6,698 bases of DNA, from positions 1 through 6,698 of the forward strand of contig CAKZPJ010000649.1 in the NCBI GenBank assembly GCA_937138955.1, written 5' to 3'. This DNA is from an uncultured Flammeovirgaceae bacterium (GTDB lineage: Bacteria; Bacteroidota; Bacteroidia; Cytophagales; Cyclobacteriaceae). Shown piece by piece: positions 1 to 5,517 of the stretch. The notes beneath the pieces are model-generated. The model ran no database searches and was not told the DNA's origin. It saw only the letters and a list, made by a program, of their open reading frames with translations. Position 1 is the first letter of the stretch, and each line of letters begins with the position of its first letter. The position numbers were made by a program, and so were the translations under genes.

Positions 1-518
1 CCTGTGGAACTGTTGTGGGCCACTTGTAAGCCAGCTACCCGGCCTGACAAATTATTTACAACACTTTGGTTAGGCACTTGGGCCAGCTCCTCTCCGCCCA
101 CTTCCTGTACGGAATAGCCCAAGGCTTTCTTTTCACGTTCCAGGCCAAAAGCGGTCACTACCACTTCTGAGAGCTGCTCCACATTAGCCGACATACCTAC
201 ATTAATAGTTAATTGATTACCAATTTCAACCTCTTTTGTTTCTAAGCCGATAAAAGAGAAAACTAGCACTTCGGCATCAGGACTTACAGCTAAAGTGTAT
301 TCACCGTTAATATCAGTTATCGTACCAACCGTAGTTCCTTTTACGACAACATTTACTCCAGGCAAGTCTTCGTTTCTTTCGGCAGAAGTGACTTTTCCCG
401 TTAGCGTTCGATCTTGTGCCCATACATTGGCCGACAGTAAGATTGCCATTATACCCCAACCAAACCCAACGCGGAGTAGGGCAGGATAACCAGCAATAGT
501 TGTAAAATTAATCCTCAT
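1..518 (-). CDS. SusC/RagA-family TonB-dependent outer-membrane receptor, N-terminal part (runs off left edge)
   Basis: The minus strand from an ATG at 518-516 stays open to base 1, giving 172 codons and an incomplete C-terminus. Residues 1-34 form an export signal with a long N-region, a hydrophobic core (WGIMAILLSA) and a likely cleavage site NVWA/QD. Residues 37-110 match the carboxypeptidase-regulatory-like beta sandwich (GKVTSAE, LPGVNVVVKGTTVGTITD, NGEYTL, SFIGLETKEVEI). From about residue 117 the plug begins (LSEVVVTAFGLEREKKALGY, then NNLSGRVAGLQV), which is the classic SusC/RagA transition. Such proteins form 22-strand barrels of about 1000 residues that import glycans, peptides or other large nutrients with TonB energy and a SusD lipoprotein lid. 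The barrel and any SusD gene lie outside the window, so the substrate is unknown. A Bacteroidota-type promoter lies about 115 bases upstream. Family assignment is secure; specificity is not inferable. Confidence 0.95.
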   Translation of the reverse strand, partial: MRINFTTIAGYPALLRVGFGWGIMAILLSANVWAQDRTLTGKVTSAERNEDLPGVNVVVKGTTVGTITDINGEYTLAVSPDAEVLVFSFIGLETKEVEIGNQLTINVGMSANVEQLSEVVVTAFGLEREKKALGYSVQEVGGEELAQVPNQSVVNNLSGRVAGLQVAHNSST

Positions 519-637
519 AGTTTAGCAATTATAGTGAGTAATAGATTTTTAGATAAAAAAGAATCAAATATTATTCAGAATATTATATCGTTAAAAATAA
601 ATAAAACAGTATAATATCCTATCAATTACTTATCTGC

Positions 638-670
638 CAAATCTAAAGGAATATATTTCTAATTTCAAAA
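638..670 (-). promoter_or_regulatory. Bacteroidota-type vegetative promoter for the SusC-like gene
   Basis: Read on the minus strand, TTTTG (670-666) is followed after exactly 20 bases by TAGATTTG (645-638). This is a full match to the TTTG / TAnnTTTG pattern known for the primary sigma factor of Bacteroidota. Transcription would start near 631-633 and leave a leader of about 115 bases before the ATG at 518. The -33 element sits inside a perfect palindrome, so the promoter may be under repressor or activator control. The call rests on pattern matching alone. Confidence 0.6.
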
Positions 671-686
671 CTTAATTTTGAAATTA
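660..686. repeat. Perfect 11-base inverted repeat overlapping the -33 element
   Basis: The arms TAATTTCAAAA (660-670) and TTTTGAAATTA (676-686) are exact reverse complements around a five-base centre (CTTAA). The left arm contains the -33 TTTG of the predicted minus-strand promoter. As RNA it would be a weak AU-rich hairpin upstream of the predicted start site, so a protein-binding operator is the likelier reading. In such AT-rich DNA chance palindromes are commoner, though an 11-base perfect arm is still notable. Confidence 0.5.
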
Positions 687-788
687 CCGTTATGAGCCAA
701 ACTAAAATGTATATTTTATAATAATTACCGAATATTAGCTAAACACCTACACGTATTATAGATAATTTAAAAAAATTAGCCTCTATTA

Positions 789-803
789 TTGAAGATTCTT
801 CAA
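789..803. repeat. Short palindrome TTGAAGA-T-TCTTCAA
   Basis: Seven-base perfect arms flank a single T. It lies about 120 bases upstream of the predicted SusC-like promoter and is followed on the plus strand by an A-run, not a T-run, so it is not a plus-strand terminator. Read on the minus strand the T-run comes before the palindrome, which also does not fit a terminator. A regulator site is possible but unsupported. Confidence 0.25.
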
Positions 804-967
804 CAAAAAAAATATCAGCTTTTGGTAAGAATTTTAATTAAAGATTAAGTTGCTGTCTTTAACATTAACAACAAGGAACAAAGGGGACGAAGGAAAAAGA
901 AAGGTGAGGATGGTAACTGTGTCATTAAGATAACTATTCTTCAGGGTATCGAAGCTTAGAGAAACTT

Positions 968-1660
968 CTAGAAGAATTTACCAATCAAAATTGTAAGTAA
1001 TATAACAATGATTAACGCGGGTAGCATATTCGTGATACGAAGTGATTTTATTTCTAGCAGGTTAATACCTAACCCTATTATAATTACCCCACCGGTAGCC
1101 GACATTTGATTAATAACTGTTTCTGATATAAAAGGCTGAAGCCATTCAGCCGATAATGTGATAGAAGACTGAAAAATCAATAGTGGTAGTGCGGCAAATA
1201 GCACCCCAATGCCGTAGGTAGATGCCAGTACCATTGATGAGAAGCCATCTAACATAGATTTCGTATAAATCAACGAGGGGTCATTATTTAAGCCTTCTTC
1301 AAGTGCGCCTACAATAGTGAGAGAACCTACGCAGAATAAAAGAAAAGCCGTAATTAGCCCTTCAGTAAACTTTTCATTACCTACGTTGATTTTGGATTTA
1401 ATAGTATCACCCAGCCTAATGAAACGATCGTGCAGCTTAAGTCCCTCCCCTAACGCTCCGCCTATAAGAATACTGAAAATGAGCACTAGAATATTTTGAA
1501 CTTGTAGTGCCATCTGCATTCCAATCAATAACGTACACAAACCTATTCCGTGAAAGCTAATCTCTCGGATTTTAGGTGGAAACCGACTTTGCAGGAGCAA
1601 CCCCGCTGTGCTTCCGGCAATAACGGCTAGTGTATTAATCAGGGTTCCAGTAGGTAGCAT
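968..1660 (-). CDS. DUF554 (YqgA-like) multi-pass inner-membrane protein
   Basis: This 230-residue protein has the length and pattern of the DUF554 family, to which E. coli YqgA belongs. It starts with MLPTGTLINTLAVIAGSTAG and has about seven hydrophobic segments, near residues 7-24, 36-52, 55-71, 102-121, 138-163, 187-203 and 211-228. The most diagnostic stretch is FCVGSLTIVGALEEGL (109-124), then DPSLIYTKSMLDGF (127-140), then GGVIIIGLGINLLEIK (190-205) and NMLPALI near the end. It is therefore an inner-membrane protein, probably a small-molecule transporter or channel-like protein, but the family has no firmly established function and none is assigned here. It lies 64 bases downstream of murF-alr on the same strand, so co-transcription is plausible; a weak promoter candidate also lies in the gap. 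The ATG at 1660 is the natural family start. No Shine-Dalgarno is evident, which is normal in this phylum. Confidence 0.9.
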   Translation of the reverse strand: MLPTGTLINTLAVIAGSTAGLLLQSRFPPKIREISFHGIGLCTLLIGMQMALQVQNILVLIFSILIGGALGEGLKLHDRFIRLGDTIKSKINVGNEKFTEGLITAFLLFCVGSLTIVGALEEGLNNDPSLIYTKSMLDGFSSMVLASTYGIGVLFAALPLLIFQSSITLSAEWLQPFISETVINQMSATGGVIIIGLGINLLEIKSLRITNMLPALIIVILLTILIGKFF

Positions 1661-1665
1661 TTTAA

Positions 1666-1704
1666 GTGTTCAAGTGCTCAAATCTATTGTATTTACTTGA
1701 ATAC
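1666..1704. repeat. Imperfect inverted repeat in the murF-alr / DUF554 gap
   Basis: GTGTTCAAGT (1666-1675) pairs with ACTTGAATAC (1695-1704) at nine of ten positions around a 19-base centre. The odd position would be a G-U pair in a plus-strand RNA and an A-C mismatch in a minus-strand RNA. It fills most of the 64-base gap between two minus-strand genes. There is no T-tract after it, so it is not a standard terminator; an mRNA processing or stabilising hairpin, or an operator, are the alternatives. Confidence 0.3.
1679..1686 (-). promoter_or_regulatory. Possible -7 element for the DUF554 gene
   Basis: The minus strand reads TAGATTTG, a full match to TAnnTTTG and identical to the -7 element predicted for the SusC-like gene. 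About 20 bases upstream the sequence is GTTC rather than the expected TTG, so the -33 half is poor. A start site near 1672 would leave a leader of only about 12 bases. It may give DUF554 some expression independent of murF-alr, but it may equally be chance. Confidence 0.25.
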
Positions 1705-1724
1705 CCGAACACATAAACATAATT

Positions 1725-4199
1725 TTAGCTCTCCCGGTAAAATACTCGTTTCACCCGTTCACCAATATTGGTTAGAATCTCGTAGGGAATGGTATCAATT
1801 TTCTGAGCTAAGCTTTCCACCGAATTCTCTGAACCAAATACAATCACTTCATCACCTTCCTGCGCCGCAACTCCGGTAATGTCAACCATAGTCATATCCA
1901 TGCATACGCTTCCAATAGACGAAGCCCACTTCCCATTTACCATCATTTGAATATTACCATTACCAAACCCACGATCTAAACCGTCGGCGTAGCCAATGGC
2001 AACCGTGGCAATAGTCATATCTCGGTCGGCAACCCCTCGTCGTCCGTAGCCTACTGTTTTTCCTTTTTTTACGTGCTTGATTTGGGAGATCACGGTTTTA
2101 AGTGTTCCTACCGTTTGTAATTGTGACGGCTCCTGCCCCAAGGAATCAACCCCGTATAAACCAATACCCAAACGAACCATCTCAAACTGGTACTGAGGAA
2201 AGCGACTAATTCCGGCTGAATTTAAGATATGGCGCATCGGCCGATAGCCCAAACTATCAACGATTTGCTTGTAGCCCTGCTTAAACTGTTGAATTTGCTG
2301 CTGGGTAAACGCATCGTGTTTAGCTTCATCAGCGGCGGCTAGATGACTGAGTACGCTACCTACTTTTAGCTGGTGCTGCTTCAATAGACGAATTAGCTGA
2401 GGGATTTCATCAGGAGTAAAACCCAAACGATGCATCCCGGTATCTAGCATTAGATGAATTGGGAGGCGTTTCGCTGGATCATTTAAATAAGCTACAAATT
2501 GATTAAACAGTCTAGCATTATATATTTCGGGCTCAAGCTGGTAAGTCAGCATTGTCTCAAAGACTTCGGGGGCCGGATTAAGAACCAGAATCGGGGTACG
2601 GATACCGTGTTCGCGTAACCGCACTCCTTCATCGGCATAAGCCACTCCAAGATAATCTACCTGATGAAATTGTAACAGATTAGCAATCTCAAATGCTGAT
2701 CCACCGTAAGAAAAAGCTTTTACCATTACCATTACTTTTGTAGCTGGTGCCAGCTTACTGCGGTATTGATTAAGATTGTGCGTGATTGCATCTAAGTTAA
2801 CCTCCAGCACCGTACTGTGAATCTTTTGCTGCAATCGGCGGACAATCCGCTCAAAGTGAAAGATCCGAGCTCCCTTGACTAAGATACTTTCCTGAAGAAA
2901 TTGATCGGGAGAGAAAGCTTCAAGAAATGCTTCGGTACTAGGAAAAAAACTAGCTTCAGTAAATGTTGACTGGAGTTGACTTTGCTGTTGATAAATTTCT
3001 GGACCGATACCAATCAGTCGGGTGATACCCTTTTGGGACAGTAGATCCGCTACTTTTTGGTACAAAACTGGCGCACTTTCTCCGCTTTGTACAATATCCG
3101 ATAGTACAACGGTATACTTTGTATTCTGCGACTGTTGCTTCAAAAAGTCTAGAGCTAATTGTAAGCTAACTAGGTCATTACTATAGCTATCATCTACCAA
3201 GTAGCAGTGATTGATGCCTTGCTTCCACTCCAAGCGCATGGAGACCGGACGTAAATGCTGAAGCGTATCTCGCCACTTTTCTAGATCATACTGATAATGA
3301 ATACCAAAAATTAACGCATGCGTAATATTTTCCAGCGAAGCTTCATCCCGAAAAGGCACCACAAAAACCCAATGCTGTTGACTAGCCGGCTCCCTGACTA
3401 TTACTTCCGTATCAGCTTGATTCTTGTTCCACTGTACATAATATTTAGCCAGCTTATCAGAATCCGAAGACCATGCGCAGAGTTTTTCTTCCGCATATTT
3501 TGTCTTTAGAACTTCGTCAATCAACGAATAATCTTGACGGTAGATGACTAATTCAGCAGCAGCAAATAGTACAGCTTTCTCCTCAACTTTCTGTTTTCGG
3601 CTATCAAACCCTTCGTCGTGCGGTGGGCCGATGTTAGTAAATATTCCGACAGTAGGATGTAGAACACTTGATAACTGTTTCATCTCCCCTACCTTCGAAA
3701 TTCCTGCTTCAAATACCCCAATCGTATGGGAGTTATCAATCGTCCAGACCGATAGCGGCACACCAATCTGAGAGTTATAGCTCTTCGGATTCCTAACAAC
3801 TCGCTCAGTTACCAGCAATAGTTGACTAAGCCACTCCTTGACAATGGTTTTACCATTACTCCCGGTAATCCCTACTATTGGAACAAAGAACTGCTGACGA
3901 TGGCGAGCTACCATTTGTTGTAAAGCCGTTACTGAATCAGGCACAACTAGTATATTAGCTTCAGGAAGATGTTCTTTTGGTGGCTCTTCCACCACAAACT
4001 GCCGAACACCCCACTTGTAAAGCTTTTCAACATACTGATGTCCATCGTGTCGTTCTCCCTTGATGGCAAAAAACAGCGAAGCCTCGTTCTGAATACCACT
4101 ACGACTATCGGTAAGTAGATACTGAATCGAGGCGTTTGGTCGAGGATTTTGAAAGATATTCCCTTGAGCGATAGCGGTAAGTTCAGCGAAAGTTGTCAT
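1725..4199 (-). CDS. Bifunctional UDP-MurNAc-tripeptide:D-Ala-D-Ala ligase (MurF) / alanine racemase (Alr)
   Basis: This 824-residue cytoplasmic fusion joins two steps of D-alanine use in peptidoglycan synthesis. Residues 1-455 are MurF, which adds D-Ala-D-Ala to the UDP-MurNAc-tripeptide with ATP. Visible are the substrate-binding N-domain (TDSRSGIQNEASLFFAIKGE, 30-49), the P-loop GITGSNGKT (110-118, K117), NPKSYNSQIGVPLS (137-150), TNIGPPHDEGF (188-198), and the C-domain DDSYSNDL (336-343) and VKGAR (441-445). Residues 462-824 are the PLP-dependent Alr, which interconverts L- and D-alanine. It has the PLP lysine K494 in MVKAFSYGG, DTGMHRLGF (586-594), SHLAAAD (618-624), RLGIGLYG (676-683), the second catalytic tyrosine Y737 in GYADG, and CMDMTMVD (766-773). 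Both halves look intact with no frameshift. The linker is short. The fusion is well known in Bacteroidota, so this is probably the housekeeping copy. It is divergent from the DUF4097 gene; no confident promoter was found upstream of its ATG at 4199. Confidence 0.96.
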   Translation of the reverse strand: MTTFAELTAIAQGNIFQNPRPNASIQYLLTDSRSGIQNEASLFFAIKGERHDGHQYVEKLYKWGVRQFVVEEPPKEHLPEANILVVPDSVTALQQMVARHRQQFFVPIVGITGSNGKTIVKEWLSQLLLVTERVVRNPKSYNSQIGVPLSVWTIDNSHTIGVFEAGISKVGEMKQLSSVLHPTVGIFTNIGPPHDEGFDSRKQKVEEKAVLFAAAELVIYRQDYSLIDEVLKTKYAEEKLCAWSSDSDKLAKYYVQWNKNQADTEVIVREPASQQHWVFVVPFRDEASLENITHALIFGIHYQYDLEKWRDTLQHLRPVSMRLEWKQGINHCYLVDDSYSNDLVSLQLALDFLKQQSQNTKYTVVLSDIVQSGESAPVLYQKVADLLSQKGITRLIGIGPEIYQQQSQLQSTFTEASFFPSTEAFLEAFSPDQFLQESILVKGARIFHFERIVRRLQQKIHSTVLEVNLDAITHNLNQYRSKLAPATKVMVMVKAFSYGGSAFEIANLLQFHQVDYLGVAYADEGVRLREHGIRTPILVLNPAPEVFETMLTYQLEPEIYNARLFNQFVAYLNDPAKRLPIHLMLDTGMHRLGFTPDEIPQLIRLLKQHQLKVGSVLSHLAAADEAKHDAFTQQQIQQFKQGYKQIVDSLGYRPMRHILNSAGISRFPQYQFEMVRLGIGLYGVDSLGQEPSQLQTVGTLKTVISQIKHVKKGKTVGYGRRGVADRDMTIATVAIGYADGLDRGFGNGNIQMMVNGKWASSIGSVCMDMTMVDITGVAAQEGDEVIVFGSENSVESLAQKIDTIPYEILTNIGERVKRVFYRES

Positions 4200-4266
4200 C
4201 GTATTTTATCTAAAACGTAATATCCAATAATTAGATTTTTCTTGATTAACCGTTACCCCTCATAAC

Positions 4267-4302
4267 TGTCCGAATCTGAACAATCATGTTCGCATCCGCA
4301 CA
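4267..4302 (+). promoter_or_regulatory. Tandem palindromic sites, probable upstream activator (enhancer) sites
   Basis: Two 16-base elements, TGTCCGAATCTGAACA (4267-4282) and TGTTCGCATCCGCACA (4287-4302), agree at 12 of 16 positions and are spaced exactly 20 bases start to start, about two helical turns. Each is an imperfect palindrome with TGT...ACA ends, close to an ideal TGTCCG-n4-CGGACA. Arm agreement is four of six in the first copy and five of six in the second. Their centres lie about 107 and 87 bases upstream of the start site predicted from the sigma-54-like element. That position and paired layout fit binding by a sigma-54 enhancer-binding protein. The regulator is not in the window. 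Confidence 0.5.
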
Positions 4303-4354
4303 TTTTAGAAGCACAAATTATTTACAAACCACTGATAATCAAATACTTAAAATG

Positions 4355-4369
4355 TGGCATCTTACTTGA
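4355..4369 (+). promoter_or_regulatory. Probable sigma-54 (-24/-12) promoter of the DUF4097 gene
   Basis: TGGCATCTTACTTGA matches the sigma-54 pattern TGGCAC-n5-TTGC at all key positions except C to T after TGGCA and C to A at the -12 base. The GG (4356-4357) and the -12 G (4368) have the required ten-base spacing. The start site would be near 4381, leaving a 26-base leader to the ATG at 4407. No TAnnTTTG element sits at a suitable place as an alternative, and paired upstream sites lie at the expected enhancer distance. The imperfect -12 base is the main weakness. Confidence 0.55.
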
Positions 4370-4406
4370 AAATAGGTTATCACTGAGAAACTAAAACATA
4401 ATAATT

Positions 4407-5357
4407 ATGAAATTAATCCAACTTACCTTAGGCCTATCACTGGCCATTTTAATTACCTTAGTTTCAGCCAAACCGGCTGACCAAGACCCTTACCTATCTA
4501 AAACATTCACGATGGACGGAAGAGGCGACCTCATGGTTCGTACCTCCGGTGGCAGCATTGAAGTAACCGGACAGAGCGGTAACCGAGTGGAAGTTGATAT
4601 GTACGTAAAAAAGAATGGCTCCTGGGGCGGCTGGTTCAGCAGCGATGACGATATTGAAGATTTAGCCGAATACCTAGATGATTACGACATTGACATCAGC
4701 CAAAATGGTAATGAAATTATTGCTTCGGCTAAGCGTAAAGGTAGCGGGTGGGGCAACAATAAACTTAGCATTTCCTTTAAAATTCGAGTACCGGAAGATA
4801 TGTCAACCGATTTATCTACCAGCGGCGGTTCTATTGCCGTAGCGAATGTAAGCGGAAGCCACGACGTAAGCACCAGCGGGGGTAGCCTTAACTTTGAAGA
4901 TATAACGGGTACCACTGAAGCTCGCACTTCGGGCGGTAGTATTAATGTGGAAGATTATAGCGGAATAATGGATGCTAAAACCAGTGGAGGTTCTATCCGA
5001 GTACGCGATTCGGAAGGACAAATTGCAGTGAATACTTCGGGAGGAGGAATTACGATTGACGATGTGCGCGGTAGCGTAGAGGCTTGCACCAGCGGCGGTA
5101 GCATCAAAGCCGATATACAATCATTGGAAGATGAACTTACCCTCAAAACTAGTGGAGGAAGTATTAACGCTACGATTCCGGCAGGCTTAGGATTAGATTT
5201 GGATTTAGCGGGAAATCGGGTCAATACTGAGCTACAAAACTTTTCGGGAAAGTCAGAGAAGAATAGCATTCAGGGTAGCATGAACGGCGGTGGTATCAAC
5301 GTAACCATGCGAACCTCTGGGGGCTCCGTGAACTTAGATTACCATTCGGGAAGCTAA
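4407..5357 (+). CDS. Exported DUF4097-type beta-strand repeat protein
   Basis: This 316-residue protein has a signal peptide (residues 1-21, core LGLSLAILITLVSA, cleavage likely before KP) with no lipobox cysteine, so it is probably periplasmic or surface-exposed and not a lipoprotein. The mature protein is dominated by TSGGS motifs at residues 46, 138, 156, 174, 192, 210 (as TSGGG), 228, 248 and 303. Those from 138 to 228 recur every 18 residues exactly, in units like TSGGSInVeDysGxxxA, as in a beta-solenoid with one coil per unit. Residues 70-120 interrupt the pattern with an acidic, Trp/Gly-rich insert (GSWGGWFSSDDDIEDL). This pattern fits DUF4097 and the related head-GIN-type domains, which have no settled biochemical role; adhesion or envelope structure is only a guess. 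It has its own terminator, so it is probably a single-gene transcript, and a sigma-54-like promoter with tandem upstream sites lies ahead. Three long antisense open frames inside it arise from the repeats and are not genes. Confidence 0.88.
   Translation: MKLIQLTLGLSLAILITLVSAKPADQDPYLSKTFTMDGRGDLMVRTSGGSIEVTGQSGNRVEVDMYVKKNGSWGGWFSSDDDIEDLAEYLDDYDIDISQNGNEIIASAKRKGSGWGNNKLSISFKIRVPEDMSTDLSTSGGSIAVANVSGSHDVSTSGGSLNFEDITGTTEARTSGGSINVEDYSGIMDAKTSGGSIRVRDSEGQIAVNTSGGGITIDDVRGSVEACTSGGSIKADIQSLEDELTLKTSGGSINATIPAGLGLDLDLAGNRVNTELQNFSGKSEKNSIQGSMNGGGINVTMRTSGGSVNLDYHSGS
4818..5141 (+). repeat. Six 54-base coding repeats (18-residue TSGGS units)
   Basis: Six consecutive units begin at residues 138, 156, 174, 192, 210 and 228, each starting with a TSGG motif. 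The protein repeat is regular but the DNA is not. The TSGGS core is spelled with many synonymous combinations, including both AGY and TCN serine codons. This argues for old duplications kept by selection on the protein, and against a recently expanded tandem repeat prone to slippage. Further units, at 46, 248 and 303, are off the 18-residue register. Confidence 0.85.
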
Positions 5358-5382
5358 TTTTTCAATAATTTTCATATTACAG

Positions 5383-5411
5383 AAAGGAGGCTCGTCGGCC
5401 TCCTTTTTTTT
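5383..5411 (+). terminator. Intrinsic terminator after the DUF4097 gene
   Basis: AAAGGAGGC (5383-5391) and GCCTCCTTT (5398-5406) form a perfect nine-base-pair stem around a six-base loop (TCGTCG), and the T-run covers 5404-5411 (eight Ts). It begins 25 bases after the TAA stop. It should separate this transcript from the receptor gene downstream. Confidence 0.93.
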
Positions 5412-5517
5412 GATTTATTCTATTGAGTACAAAGTAAGGAATAGCCTTCTCTAGCATAGCATCTCCATAAGTTTCTCATCTTTTTTGTTGCCAACTGTTT
5501 ATTCAAAATTAGGTGAG

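Larger units (their letters stand above)
519..967. other. AT-rich spacer without a credible gene
   Basis: These 449 bases separate the minus-strand SusC-like gene from the minus-strand DUF554 gene. I see no reading frame with protein-like composition on either strand; the only starts give a few codons, for example an ATG at 909 that stops after seven codons. The receptor-proximal half (about 520-780) is very AT-rich and holds the likely receptor promoter and a palindrome. The part at about 871-912 is strongly purine-rich on the plus strand. I found no hairpin with a T-tract that would serve as a terminator for DUF554. Confidence 0.7.

Noticed and set aside
295..489. 64-codon plus-strand open frame
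   Set aside because: It is antisense to the receptor signal and beta-sandwich region, which has clear family motifs; the composition is that of a shadow frame.
965..974. CTTCTAGAAG palindrome at the DUF554 stop codon as a terminator
   Set aside because: The arms are only five bases with no loop and no T-tract on the minus strand.
1317..1499. 60-codon plus-strand open frame
   Set aside because: Antisense to the conserved DUF554 gene and without recognisable motifs.
3318..3771. Two plus-strand open frames (3318-3509 and 3544-3771)
   Set aside because: Both are antisense to the MurF half of the fusion, which is intact and conserved.
4212..4219. Minus-strand TACGTTTT as a -7 element for murF-alr
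   Set aside because: The last base does not match, no TTG lies 17-23 bases upstream, and the leader would be only about six bases.
4818..5141. CRISPR-like or slippage-prone tandem DNA repeat
   Set aside because: The periodicity is in the protein only; DNA units diverge at synonymous sites and there are no conserved repeat-spacer units.
4682..5269. Three overlapping minus-strand open frames of 81-104 codons
   Set aside because: They mirror the TSGGS repeats of the DUF4097 gene; the repeated pattern keeps the antisense frames free of stops. The real gene has a signal peptide, a regular protein repeat and its own terminator.
5468..5475. TAAGTTTC as a -7 element for the right-hand receptor
   Set aside because: One mismatch and no TTG at the right distance upstream.
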